A stretch of 44,747 nt of DNA from Streptomyces sp. TRM68367 (GCF_014495685.1 NZ_JACTVI010000068.1:1-44747); one strand, 5' to 3'; positions 14,997 to 22,837 are shown, counted from the first letter of the stretch. Program-made: numbers and translations. Notes: generated by a model not told the origin, from the sequence alone.

Positions 14997-16088
14997 ATGA
15001 CCGACAAGAAGCCGCCAGCGAGCTCGAAGATGCTGTCGGGCACGCCCGTCATGGCGATGGCAGTGGTCGCGGTCGTGGACTTCGTGGCCGGGCCGGGGGT
15101 GGGGCTCTTGCCCCTGGTGTCGCTCGGGCCCGCCTTCGCCGGCCTGGTCGGCGGATGGCGCCGCGCCGCCGTCACCGGCGTGGCCGCCCTGCTGCTGTGC
15201 GTGGGTCTGGGCCTCTACAACGGAATGCTCGAGGAGAGCCGGGGTTTCGCGGCCATGGGGTCAGTGGCGGGCGTGACCGGCATCGGCGTCGCGGCGGCCG
15301 TGACGCGCTCGCGCCGTGAGGCGGAGCTGGCCAGTGTGCGGTCCATCGCCGAGGTCGCCCAGCGGGTGCTGCTGCGGCCGGTCCCGCTGACCGCGGGCCC
15401 GCTGCAGGCGGCCGTGTCGTACACCTCGGCAGTTGCCGAGGCGCGCATCGGCGGAGACCTGTACGAGGTGGTGGCCTCCCCGCACGGTGTCCGCGTCATC
15501 GTCGGGGACGTGCAGGGCAAGGGGCTGGCGGCGGTCGAGACGGCCGCCGTGGTGCTCGGCGCCTTCCGGGAGGCCGCGCACGACGAGCCGGACCTCGTCG
15601 GGCTGGGCGAGCGCCTGGAGCGCAGCGTGGCCCGGGAGTTGGAGGGGGAGAAGTTCGTCACCGCGATCCTCGCGGAGATCGGCTCGGACCATGAGACGGT
15701 CCTTCTCAACTACGGTCACCCGGCCCCGATGCTCGTACGCCGTGACGGCAGCGCGGACTTCCCGGAGCCGCCCTCCTACGCCCTCCCGCTGGGACTGGGA
15801 GCCCATGGCCGCGAGGGTCCCAAGCCCTACCGGGTGGGCTTCCAGGCCGGGGAGCAACTGCTGCTGTACACCGACGGGGTCACCGAGGCCCGTGACGGGG
15901 CAGGTCGCTTCTATCCGCTCGTCGAGCGTGTGCACCTGCTGAAGGACCCGGAGGCGCACCGCGCCCTGGAGGCGCTGCGCGAGGACCTGGTCCAGCACGC
16001 CGCCGGGCCGCCCCATGACGACGCCGCGATGCTCCTGTTGCGCTACCACGGTCATGGGGACGGGAAATCGCTTCCAGCGGGTGAGTGA
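14997..16088 (+). CDS. Membrane-anchored PP2C (SpoIIE-type) serine/threonine phosphatase
   Basis: About 363 residues. Two or three hydrophobic segments in the first 100 residues are followed by a linker (RREAELASVRSIAEVAQRVL) and a SpoIIE/PPM phosphatase domain from about 120 to the end. Motifs seen are ARIGGDLYEV, VGDVQGKGL, LLYTDGVTEARD and the final PHDDAAMLLLRY; their acidic residues bind the two Mn2+/Mg2+ ions. Such proteins often dephosphorylate anti-anti-sigma factors in Streptomyces stress signalling. No partner STAS or anti-sigma gene is adjacent, although the SulP STAS domain is nearby. The ATG is favoured over the GTG three bases earlier by GGAG spacing. Confidence 0.9.
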   Translation: MTDKKPPASSKMLSGTPVMAMAVVAVVDFVAGPGVGLLPLVSLGPAFAGLVGGWRRAAVTGVAALLLCVGLGLYNGMLEESRGFAAMGSVAGVTGIGVAAAVTRSRREAELASVRSIAEVAQRVLLRPVPLTAGPLQAAVSYTSAVAEARIGGDLYEVVASPHGVRVIVGDVQGKGLAAVETAAVVLGAFREAAHDEPDLVGLGERLERSVARELEGEKFVTAILAEIGSDHETVLLNYGHPAPMLVRRDGSADFPEPPSYALPLGLGAHGREGPKPYRVGFQAGEQLLLYTDGVTEARDGAGRFYPLVERVHLLKDPEAHRALEALREDLVQHAAGPPHDDAAMLLLRYHGHGDGKSLPAGE

Positions 16089-16231
16089 GCAGGGACTTCG
16101 GCGCGGTAAACGGTCTTTACTGGCTTACGTCACTATGGCTGACACTGGGCGCAAAGATGCCTGTATGCCGCAATCGTCGCTAAATCAAGATCGCAGGCCC
16201 TGCTCAGGATTCCCGCTGCCGGAGCAATGCC

Positions 16232-16381
16232 ATGCGAACTCCGGGTCGTGCGGTGGCTGCGCTCGCTGGACGACACGGAGTCGCACCGCCGGCCTGGGCG
16301 GCGGACCTTCCGTGGCCCGCGATGTCTGCGTCCCTGCCGGAGTCGGGCCGCTCTTCACCGCTCGCCACGCGTTTTGCATAA
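16232..16381 (+). CDS. Possible 49-residue ORF, function unknown
   Basis: ATG with GGAG seven bases upstream. It reads MRTPGRAVAALAGRHGVAPP, then AWAADLPWPAMSASLPESGR and a short tail. The R-H-G-V-A-P-P-A-W-A-A-D piece recalls the C-terminal tails of some Streptomyces helix-turn-helix proteins, so this may be a gene remnant. Its TAA lies inside the 16372 palindrome. Coding status is doubtful. Confidence 0.3.
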   Translation: MRTPGRAVAALAGRHGVAPPAWAADLPWPAMSASLPESGRSSPLATRFA

Positions 16382-16388
16382 TGCAAGG
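16372..16388 (+). promoter_or_regulatory. Operator-like palindrome before the membrane protein gene
   Basis: TTTTGCATAATGCAAGG: arms TTGCAT/ATGCAA match perfectly around a central A, and the outer two bases on the right are altered. Read in the direction of the downstream gene it matches the sites before the ClC and lipoprotein genes. The central CATAAT could be the -10 box. Confidence 0.55.
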
Positions 16389-16522
16389 GAATGATGCAGC
16401 CTCGCTGCCTGATCCCGGCAATGCGGGCCGCGTGCGCGTGTCCGGCCGAGGGCAGTGCGAACCGTCCGCCTGACACACCAGGATGGCGGATCGTGGAAGG
16501 ACGCCCGGGAAGGATGGTGCGC

Positions 16523-17251
16523 ATGGGGCGACGACGCCCGCCCGTGGCGACGCCGGAACCGCACCTGATGGCGCATCTGCGGAGCAGGGTGTGGGGGCCG
16601 GCCGAGTTCGTCGGCCTGCCGCCGTGGTGGCTGACCGCGGAGGGGCTCCTGGTCGGGTGCGCGGCAGCGGGAGTGCTCATCGGCAGCTCGGTCGCCGGTG
16701 CCTGGTACGGCGTTCCCGGGCTGGCGGACGGCGAGGGCGGCCTGGTGTGTGTCGCTGCGCTCGTTCTCTACCTCTGCGTCGTGCGGGCGGGGCGGGCGCT
16801 GGTCGGCATCGTCGCCGTGCTCGGGGCCTGCCTCGCGCTTCTGGCGCCCCAGGCTGCCGTGGGCGTGGTCCTGGCGGAGCGGGGGCGCGTGGAGTCCGTG
16901 GTGGTGACCTCGGTGGAGGGCGGACCGGGAACCGTCTCCGGTCACGGCCGCTACTTCTGCTCGGTGGCCGACCAGTACGGTGCCCCCCTGCAGGTCCGCA
17001 TCTGGCGCGGCTGCGGAAAGGCCACCCGGCCCGGCGACGCTCTCGCCGTCGTGCACGACATGAAGGGGAGGGTGCCGCCGCGCGGTGTGGAGGCCGGGGC
17101 GTCCTGGACAGATCCTCTTCGCTCGCTGAGCGGCTGGGCCGCGGCCCTGGTCGCCGCATGCGCGCTCGCGGTCGTACGCTCCTTCCGGCTCTCCCATACA
17201 GTGTCAGGCTGTCCGGCGCCCTCGGCCCCCGGTGAGGGGACGTCCCGGTGA
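16523..17251 (+). CDS. Small membrane protein of unknown function
   Basis: About 242 residues; I do not recognise a named family. Residues about 35-60 (WWLTAEGLLVGCAAAGVLIG) form one helix. Two more helices follow at about 73-118 (LVCVAALVLYLCVVRAGRAL and VGIVAVLGACLALLAPQAAV). A soluble, probably extracytoplasmic domain (about 120-195) has two cysteines (YFCSVAD, WRGCGK), and a last helix precedes a short tail. The two cysteines could form a disulfide outside the cell. The start at MGRRRPPVATPEP is chosen for GGAAGG ten bases upstream; an ATG nine bases earlier is possible. The gene follows the shared palindrome and converges on the DUF4142 gene 22 bases away. Confidence 0.65.
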   Translation: MGRRRPPVATPEPHLMAHLRSRVWGPAEFVGLPPWWLTAEGLLVGCAAAGVLIGSSVAGAWYGVPGLADGEGGLVCVAALVLYLCVVRAGRALVGIVAVLGACLALLAPQAAVGVVLAERGRVESVVVTSVEGGPGTVSGHGRYFCSVADQYGAPLQVRIWRGCGKATRPGDALAVVHDMKGRVPPRGVEAGASWTDPLRSLSGWAAALVAACALAVVRSFRLSHTVSGCPAPSAPGEGTSR

Positions 17252-17273
17252 GGAACAGGCCGCCGCATCATGA

Positions 17274-18020
17274 TCACCCGGTGGCCGGCGCGGGGCTCGG
17301 GGACGCCGCGTTGTAGAAGTCCGGCAGGTCCGGGCGTGGGGTCAGGGCGACGACCGGGGCGCCCCTCTGGGGCACGGGCGGGGTGAGCTGTTCCTTGGGC
17401 AGCTGCGGTGCGGCGGTCTGCTGGGAGATGACCTGGTCGAAGTTGACCAGGCCTGTCTTCTCCAGGACCGAAATGTGGTCCAGGACGACGTCGTTGGCCT
17501 GGTCGGCCAGCTGGCGCACCAGCGTGTTCTTGGTGGTGGCGCGGATCTTGGCGATGGTCGGGAAGATCTGCCCGTGCGTGACGCGCATGATGTTGACGGC
17601 GGTGGAGTCGAACTCCTTGCCGCTCTTCGAAGCCGCGGTGGCGACGAACTGCTGCTGCTGTGGGGTGGCCTGGTTGGGCAGGGTGATGTACAGCTGGGTG
17701 GCGATCCTGCGGCAGTTGGCGTCGAGCAGGGCGTGCCCGACGACGAGGTGTTTGCCGGCCTCCTTCATCTCCTTCGTGGTGCCCCGCTTCATGGACATCT
17801 CGCCGAGGGGGTACTCCCACAGTCCGGCCGAGCGCACCTTGACCACGAAGTCGCGGTCCGCCTCGGTCAACGGCCCGAACTGGGTGTTCGAGACGATCCG
17901 GGACGTACCCGTCGCGATGTTCTGTACGCCGAGCATGGCGGGGTAGGCGAGCGCGGAGAGGGTGAGGACCAGAGCACCGCCCATGAAGACGGTGCCGATC
18001 CTGGTGCGAGAGAGGGGCAT
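17274..18020 (-). CDS. DUF4142 domain protein, exported or membrane-anchored
   Basis: 248 residues from an ATG with GGAG five bases upstream (MPLSRTRIGTVFMGGALVLT). An N-terminal hydrophobic segment is followed by a DUF4142 helical bundle (about 50-195): LTEADRDFVVKVRSAGLWEY, EAGKHLVVGHALLDANCRRI, FDSTAVNIMRVTHGQIFPTI, ATTKNTLVRQLADQANDVVL. The pattern of D/E-x-x-F and H-A-x-L-D motifs is typical of this family, which has no established enzymatic role. The C-terminal 50 residues are proline-rich (PPVPQRGAPVV). A longer frame from 18104 exists but lacks a good ribosome site. It follows the radical-oxidase pseudogene by 28 bases, suggesting an old operon with it. Confidence 0.8.
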   Translation of the reverse strand: MPLSRTRIGTVFMGGALVLTLSALAYPAMLGVQNIATGTSRIVSNTQFGPLTEADRDFVVKVRSAGLWEYPLGEMSMKRGTTKEMKEAGKHLVVGHALLDANCRRIATQLYITLPNQATPQQQQFVATAASKSGKEFDSTAVNIMRVTHGQIFPTIAKIRATTKNTLVRQLADQANDVVLDHISVLEKTGLVNFDQVISQQTAAPQLPKEQLTPPVPQRGAPVVALTPRPDLPDFYNAASPSPAPATG

Positions 18021-18048
18021 GGAAACTCCTGACGTGAGTGGATCCGTG

Positions 18049-18495
18049 TCAGGAGGTACGGACGAGTCGACTTTCTCCATCATTGCACTGGGTAAATTTT
18101 GCACGCTGCTCTGTGTTTTGTGTCACACAAGGGCCCGGTGCGCGGCGGGACGCCTCTTCGTCGACGGCGACGGCCGTGCACCAGCCGGGCGGGACGAGAG
18201 CGGCGTCGTCGGGCACGCGGACGGTGAGCGAGCCCTTGCCGCGCCGGGTGATGTCCAGGGCGACGGAGCGCTGGTCGAAGTCGGTGACGTGGGTGGCGGA
18301 TCCGGGGCGCATCTCCGGCAGCGCGGCGAGGGACCAGTGGCCGTAACTCGCCTTGTACTCGGGCTGGTTGATCTCCCACCGGTGGTAGGTGTGCCGGGCG
18401 AAGCCTGTCACGGCCGGGGCGTTGAGGGCGGCGAGGGCTGTGACGGCTGCGACGCCGAGCAGGGTCTGGCGCTGCGAAGACTGCGGTGAGGGCAT
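18049..18495 (-). pseudogene. Galactose-oxidase-like copper radical oxidase with its central part deleted
   Basis: A 148-codon frame. Residues 1-60 match the start of Streptomyces GlxA/kelch radical oxidases: hydrophobic N-terminus, then HTYHRWEINQPEYKASYGHW and SLAALPE. The next residues, MRPGSATHVTDFDQRSVALD and LTVRVPDDAALVPPGW, belong to the C-terminal DUF1929 Greek-key domain, which in full-length proteins lies about 450 residues further on. The kelch propeller and the Cys-Tyr copper centre are therefore absent, removed by an in-frame deletion. The last 35 residues (VAVDEEASRRAPGPC and on) have drifted. The frame is still open, but catalysis is impossible. It lies between ClC and DUF4142 in the same orientation. 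Confidence 0.75.
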
Positions 18496-18541
18496 GCGCT
18501 GGACTTGGCGCGGACTGTCCCGGGGCTCGCACCAGGGCCGC

Positions 18542-20329
18542 CTATGCGGCCGCGTGTACGGCCCGCAGGGCGCTCTGCGGGCTGAGCCAGCCGACCGGCC
18601 TGTCGTGTGCGGGGTCGAGCACCGGTACCCCGGTTCCCGCCGCCGACAGCAGGGCGTGCAGCGCCTGCGCGAGGGGCTGGTCGGTCGTGATGCGTGCGGG
18701 CGGCTCGGCGAGCTGCCCCACCGTCGCCGGGACCGCGTCCGGCTGCTCCGCCAGTGCCTCGGCGATCACCTGGGCGGTGACGACGCCCACGTAGCGCCCG
18801 GAGGCGTCGACGACCGGCAGTGCCCCGTACCCGGACAGGCTCAACACGTCGGCTGCGTCCGCGAGTTCGGTCGATGCCGGCAGCGGAGAGGGCAGCGGAT
18901 CCATGACGGAACCCACCGGCTGCGCGCCGATCCGCGCCCCGGGGGCGGGGCCTTCGAGGTCTATGCCGCGGCGGCGCAGTTTGAGGGTGTAGATCGTGTC
19001 GCGGGTCAGCAGGTGGCTGACGGCGGTGGCCAGCGCGATGGCCAGCATCAGCGGCAGGATGATCGAGTACTCGCCGGTCAGCTCGAACAGGATCACCACG
19101 GCGGTGATCGGCGCCCGGGAGGCCCCGGCGAACACGGCACCCATCCCGACCAGCGAGTACGCCCCCACGGAGCCGGCTGTGGCGGGCATCAGATGGTGGA
19201 CGCCCGCGCCGTACGCTGCACCGAGCGTCGCCCCGACGAACAGGCTCGGCGCGAACACCCCGCCCGAGCCGCCGATGCCGATGGTCAGGCTGGTCGCCAG
19301 TACCTTGCCCACCAGCAACAGCAGCAGGAACCCGACCGCGTACCCGCCCTCGGTGGCCTTCTCCAGCACCGGATAGCCGACCCCGTACATCTCCGGCAGC
19401 GCGAACAGCACCAGGCCGAGCGCCAGCCCACCGACCGCTGGGCGCAGCCACTCCGGGCCGCGCCAGAGCCAGTCGCAGGCGTCCTCGATCAGATACAGCA
19501 CCCGGGCGAAGCCCACGCCGACCACCGCGGCGATGATGCCGAGCAGGGCGAACAGGCCGTACTGCGCGATATGGCCGACATGGAAGGCGGGCAGGGTCAG
19601 GAAGGCGACGTCGCCGAAGGCGGCCCGGCCGATCACGCTCGCGGTGACGCTCGCCAGGACCGTCGCGCCAAAAGCCTCCGCGGAGAAGGCGCCCAGGATC
19701 AGCTCCATGGCGAAGAACACGCCGGCCAGCGGCGCGTTGAAGGTCGCGGCGATACCGCCCGCCGCGCCGCACGCGACCAGCAGCTTCATCCGCCCCTCGG
19801 TCACCTTGGTCAGCAGCCCCAGCGTGGAGCCGAGGGCGGAACCGATCTGCACGATCGGCCCCTCGCGGCCCACCGAACCGCCCGAGCCGATACACAGGGC
19901 GGAGGCGAGCGTCTTGACCACCGCGACCTTCGGGCTGATCCGGCCACCGCGCTGGGCGACGGCCAGCATCACCTCCGGCACCCCGTGCCCGCGCGCCTCC
20001 TTCGCGAACCGGTTCACCAGCGGCCCGTACAGCAGACCGCCGATGACCGGGGCGAGCAGCACGAAGTACGGGCCGAGCCACGGTACGTGCGGGTTGCCCG
20101 TGCCGGGCGAGGCGGCGTAGTCGGCGTGGCCGGAGAGCAGGCGGGTGAAGGTCGTGATGCACCAGCGGAAGACGACCGAACCCGCACCGGCCCCGGCGCC
20201 GACCACTAGGGCGAGCGCCATTACGCCCCAGGGCGCCCTGCTTAGCCCGGCCGTTCTGCGCACCGCGTCGAAGGTGCTCTCCGCAGCCCCGACGTGCTCG
20301 CTGCGTCCGGCCGCCTGAGTGATACCCAT
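18542..20329 (-). CDS. ClC-family chloride channel/antiporter with paired CBS domains
   Basis: 595 residues. The ClC core (about 30-440) has the selectivity sequences GSGGSVGREGPIVQIGSALG, a GIGGSGGVFAPSLFVG loop near residue 355 and an AFNAPLAG-like stretch (here ATFNAPLAGVFFAME). The E in GREGP is the gating glutamate. Residues about 465-590 form two CBS motifs (SVMDPLPSPLPASTELADAA and ARITTDQPLAQALHALL) that may bind adenine nucleotides. It moves Cl-, possibly coupled to H+; the two cannot be separated here. The ATG has AAGGGG upstream. The shared palindrome lies 18 bases before it, between TTGACA and the gene. Confidence 0.93.
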   Translation of the reverse strand: MGITQAAGRSEHVGAAESTFDAVRRTAGLSRAPWGVMALALVVGAGAGAGSVVFRWCITTFTRLLSGHADYAASPGTGNPHVPWLGPYFVLLAPVIGGLLYGPLVNRFAKEARGHGVPEVMLAVAQRGGRISPKVAVVKTLASALCIGSGGSVGREGPIVQIGSALGSTLGLLTKVTEGRMKLLVACGAAGGIAATFNAPLAGVFFAMELILGAFSAEAFGATVLASVTASVIGRAAFGDVAFLTLPAFHVGHIAQYGLFALLGIIAAVVGVGFARVLYLIEDACDWLWRGPEWLRPAVGGLALGLVLFALPEMYGVGYPVLEKATEGGYAVGFLLLLLVGKVLATSLTIGIGGSGGVFAPSLFVGATLGAAYGAGVHHLMPATAGSVGAYSLVGMGAVFAGASRAPITAVVILFELTGEYSIILPLMLAIALATAVSHLLTRDTIYTLKLRRRGIDLEGPAPGARIGAQPVGSVMDPLPSPLPASTELADAADVLSLSGYGALPVVDASGRYVGVVTAQVIAEALAEQPDAVPATVGQLAEPPARITTDQPLAQALHALLSAAGTGVPVLDPAHDRPVGWLSPQSALRAVHAAA

Positions 20330-20346
20330 CCGTTCCCCTTCCTCAC

Positions 20347-20363
20347 TTTTGCATTATGCAAAA
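20347..20363 (-). promoter_or_regulatory. Operator-like palindrome before the ClC gene
   Basis: TTTTGCATTATGCAAAA on the plus strand: perfect 8-bp arms around one central base, the best copy in the window. On the minus strand a TTGACA hexamer lies immediately upstream (20365-20370), so a bound protein would cover the core promoter. Confidence 0.65.
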
Positions 20364-20407
20364 CGTGTCAAGGGGTGCTTCGCGCGGGGTGCCTCGGTGT
20401 GCCGGGC

Positions 20408-20923
20408 TCAGTCCGGAGTGACCCGTGCCTGGAGGCGGACCAGTCCGGCCACGCCGAACTGGAGCGAAACCGGCAGTGTGTGATGGTTGGTGACGCCCTT
20501 CACGTGCGTCAGCAGCACGCGCGGCCCGTTCCCGCCGAAGGTGACGGTGGTTCCGGTCTGCAGCAGGATCCCCGCTGTGGCCAGCGATCCGTTGCCTTCG
20601 ACCGCTTTCGCGCCGACGAGCGCGCCGCGCCCGCCGTCCGGGGTGGCGACCATGCCGAGGTGCTCGGGAACGCCGTCCTCGTTGCGCACCGCCATGGTCA
20701 GCGTGCCGTCGCCGGCGGCGTCCAGATGCGCGACGGCGTGCGTCACCGTCAGGTCAACGCCCGGGGCCTGGACGTCGGCCCGGCCGGGACCCGTGGTGGG
20801 GCCGGTGGCCTCGGGGGCGGGGGCGGCGGCATTGTCGTTCGCGCACCCGGCGGTCAGTGCGATGAGGGCGGCGATCGACACAGCCGCCAGGACGGCTCGG
20901 GTACGTTGATTGATATCTGCCAT
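20408..20923 (-). CDS. PCu(A)C-like lipoprotein
   Basis: 171 residues. A signal peptide with lipobox LTAGC (Cys27) anchors the protein outside the membrane. The rest follows the PCu(A)C copper-chaperone fold: an Ig-like strand set with GDGTLTMAVRNEDGVPEHLG, then GNGSLATAGILLQTGTTVTF, LLTHVKGVTNHHTLPVSLQF and a final VRLQARVTP strand. Classical PCu(A)C proteins bind Cu(I) through an H-M...H-x-M set. Here the first site reads RGALVGAKAV without His or Met, so copper binding is doubtful. No ribosome site precedes the ATG, and the shared palindrome touches it directly, so a leaderless transcript is likely. It lies upstream of ClC in the same direction. Confidence 0.7.
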   Translation of the reverse strand: MADINQRTRAVLAAVSIAALIALTAGCANDNAAAPAPEATGPTTGPGRADVQAPGVDLTVTHAVAHLDAAGDGTLTMAVRNEDGVPEHLGMVATPDGGRGALVGAKAVEGNGSLATAGILLQTGTTVTFGGNGPRVLLTHVKGVTNHHTLPVSLQFGVAGLVRLQARVTPD

Positions 20924-20940
20924 CTTTGCATTATGCGAAC
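20924..20940 (-). promoter_or_regulatory. Operator-like palindrome abutting the lipoprotein start codon
   Basis: CTTTGCATTATGCGAAC on the plus strand; in the gene direction GTTCGCATAATGCAAAG followed at once by ATG. Inner arms GCAT/ATGC are perfect, and the outer arms carry one symmetric-breaking change. CATAAT seven bases before the ATG would serve as the -10 box of a leaderless mRNA. Confidence 0.6.
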
Positions 20941-20982
20941 GTGCTGGGCGGCCGGGGTCGCCGCCCCCGGACAGTCGCAGGT

Positions 20983-21063
20983 GAGGGGGACGGCAGGGCC
21001 GAATTCGACGAGCGTGTCGGACGGGCCAAGCAGGCCCGCACCCGGGAGGAGCTGCTCCCTCTT
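20983..21063 (+). pseudogene. DUF1707 (SHOCT-like) fragment
   Basis: The frame reads EGDGRAEFDERVGRAKQART then REELLPL. This matches the E-G-R-x-x-x-x-E-F-D-E-R-x-x-x-A-x-x-A-R-T pattern of the short DUF1707 domain common at the N-terminus of Streptomyces membrane proteins. There is no start, no continuation and no membrane part, so it is a relic. Confidence 0.4.
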
Positions 21064-21074
21064 GGCCCTCGCCG

Positions 21075-21730
21075 TCAGCCCAGGTCGGACATGTCGAGTA
21101 CGAAGCGGTAGCGGACATCGTTGCGTCGGAGGCGGTCGAGCGCCTCGTTCACGCGCGCCGAGGGGAGCACCTCGATGTCGGCGGTGATGCCCTGTTCGGA
21201 GCAGAAGTCGAGCATGGTGGCGGTCGCGTGCCTGCCGCCGCTGCCTGCGGAGCTGAGTTTCTTGCGACCCACGAGCAGGTCAGTGGTCTCCACGGTGGTG
21301 GATCCGAGGTGGCTGAGCGTCCCGTCCCTGGCGACCAGCCGCCGGTAGGGTGGTCGATCCGTCGTGCCGGTCGATGCCGTCGTAGGTCAGGGTCGGGAAG
21401 GCGTGGCAGAAGTTCTCCTGACCGGCCCGGCACATGGCGCACTCGCCGCACGAATCGACGATGTTGCCCACCGCGACCGGGTCGCCGACGGTGAAGCGGG
21501 TGACCGCAGGTCCGGCCTCGGTCACCACGCCCGTGAACTCGTGCCCCGGCACCAGGAGCCGGCCTCCTTCGCCGGACCGGGCGCTGACGGCGTGCACCAT
21601 CGGTGTGACAGACACCGCAGTAGCCGACCCGGACCGCGAGGTCGTCGGGGCGCAGGTCGCGCCGTTCGAGTGGTGTCCGACGCAGTGTCGACGACGGGCC
21701 TTCCATCAGCCAGCCAACGGTGCTCCTCAT
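21075..21730 (-). pseudogene. Zinc-dependent alcohol dehydrogenase (CAD/AdhP type), frameshifted and internally deleted
   Basis: Three pieces in different frames make up an NAD(P)-dependent alcohol dehydrogenase. The N-terminus (from 21730) reads LERRDLRPDDLAVRVGYCGV then CHTD. After a frameshift the next frame gives LLVPGHEFTGVVTEAGPAVT and the structural zinc cluster CGECAMCRAGQENFCHAFPT. Then about 150 residues, most of the Rossmann domain, are missing. The last piece reads ARDGTLSHLGSTTVETTDLL and TATMLDFCSEQGITADIEVL, ending RYRFVLDMSDLG. Because the nucleotide-binding domain is lost, the gene cannot be functional. Confidence 0.8.
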
Positions 21731-21785
21731 GATGCCTACGAGAGCGTCCGCCGCGCCTTGGCGGCCGCTCGGAAGCTCTCGGCCG

Positions 21786-21953
21786 CCCGGGCCGGGTGAG
21801 ATCCGCAGGGAAGACCGTGGCAGCGGCTTCCGTGGCGACGCGGTCGAGTCGCGTGGTGTCGCGGCCGCTCAGCACGAGCCGCCGGTCACCCGGGTATGTG
21901 TGCTTCTGCTCGCGGTTGCCGGTCGCCACGGTGACGGACCAGACGGTGCGCCC
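21786..21953 (-). pseudogene. Short-chain dehydrogenase fragment
   Basis: One frame holds RRLVLSGRDTTRLDRVATEA followed by AATVFPADLTRPG, the second strand to fourth strand region of a classical SDR (R-D-x-x-R-L-x-x-V-A and the P-A-D-L-T motif). The glycine-rich loop before it is replaced by unrelated sequence (VATGNREQKHTYPGD), and the catalytic Tyr-x-x-x-Lys part is absent. Confidence 0.5.
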
Positions 21954-22033
21954 CTCTGCGGTGCTCGCCGGCCGCCTTCGGTCGCTGTGCCACGCCGCCC
22001 CGACGTTGTGGCGTTGACCAGCGGCTTCCTTCC

Positions 22034-22837
22034 CTACGGCGGGGTTCGCCCGTCGTCGCGGGACCGGCCGTGATGATCGAGGAGCCAGCGGCCGAAGAGC
22101 GCGCCGCCGTGGACGACGAACCCCACTCCGATGAGCCAGGACTCCACGACGAGCACGATGCCGACCGCGCCGTAGCTGATCGCGTTGTCGACGATGAGCG
22201 GCGTGAAGACGAAGTAGGAGAAACTTCGCAGACCGATCAGGCCAGCCACGGTGGCGATCGCCCCGGGCAGCAGGTCACGCCAGCGGACCTGGCCACCCAG
22301 CAGGAAATACTGGCCCCACCAGAAGAACATCACCCCGGTCACCAAGCTGAGCGTGATGCGTGCCGGTCCCGACACCACGCCCTGGGTCTGTGCCTCCTGG
22401 TAGAGGTAAGCGGTCAGCGCGGCCAGCCACGTCGCCTGCCGCCAGACTCGGTGCCACGGGCCGGACACGAGGCCCCAGATCCGCTCATAGCCGTTCTGTA
22501 CGCTGCCGCCCAGCGCCACGCCGAAGACGGCCAGTGCCACTCCGCCCCACACGCCGGTCGTGCCGATCACCTTCTGCGGCGGGCTGATGATCTCCGTGAG
22601 GACACGTGCGGACTGGCCGGACAGCCCCATGCCGTCGGCGAGCCACAACGCGAATCCGCCACGCTCCAACGGGTCGGCGGCGGCGACCACGATCAGCAGC
22701 GGTGCCAGAGTGACGACGGCAAGCGTGGCGAACCCCAGGGCTCGGTGCATCAGTTCCAGCTCACGACCCCGCCGGACGAGGGTGTGCGCGCCCAGCCGCT
22801 CCCACCAGTGGTGCAGTACGTGCGGGAACCGGTTCAT
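22034..22837 (-). CDS. YihY/virulence factor BrkB family membrane protein
   Basis: About 267 residues from the chosen ATG (MNRFPHVLHHWWERLGAHTL). About six hydrophobic segments: FATLAVVTLAPLLIVVAAAD, GVWGGVALAVFGVALGGSVQ, ITLSLVTGVMFFWWGQYFLL, DLLPGAIATVAGLIGLRSFS and two more near the C-terminus. The pattern (an N-terminal R-A-L-G-F helix, R-W-R-D-L-L-P-G-A before helix 5) is the UPF0761/YihY layout. The function is not established; older links to ribonuclease BN are incorrect. The frame extends to 22963 with a low-complexity N-terminus. AGAGG seven bases before the shorter start supports my choice. Confidence 0.75.
   Translation of the reverse strand: MNRFPHVLHHWWERLGAHTLVRRGRELELMHRALGFATLAVVTLAPLLIVVAAADPLERGGFALWLADGMGLSGQSARVLTEIISPPQKVIGTTGVWGGVALAVFGVALGGSVQNGYERIWGLVSGPWHRVWRQATWLAALTAYLYQEAQTQGVVSGPARITLSLVTGVMFFWWGQYFLLGGQVRWRDLLPGAIATVAGLIGLRSFSYFVFTPLIVDNAISYGAVGIVLVVESWLIGVGFVVHGGALFGRWLLDHHGRSRDDGRTPP

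Larger units (their letters stand above)
16089..16522. other. Spacer between PP2C and the membrane protein gene
   Basis: It contains a small hairpin GTAAA-CGGTC-TTTAC at 16106-16120 just after the PP2C stop, a possible 49-codon ORF and the palindrome at 16372-16388. TTCACC, 17 bases, then CATAAT (in the palindrome) is a plausible -35/-10 pair for the next gene, which would place the operator on the -10 box. Confidence 0.4.

Noticed and set aside
16355..17197. Long minus-strand frames opposite the small membrane protein gene
   Set aside because: Their composition is Arg/Gly/His-rich without hydrophobic or domain pattern. The plus-strand frame has membrane helices and a ribosome site.
18021..18104. 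Extended N-terminus for the DUF4142 protein
   Set aside because: The extra 28 residues lack a ribosome site, while GGAG stands five bases before the internal ATG that starts directly at the signal segment.
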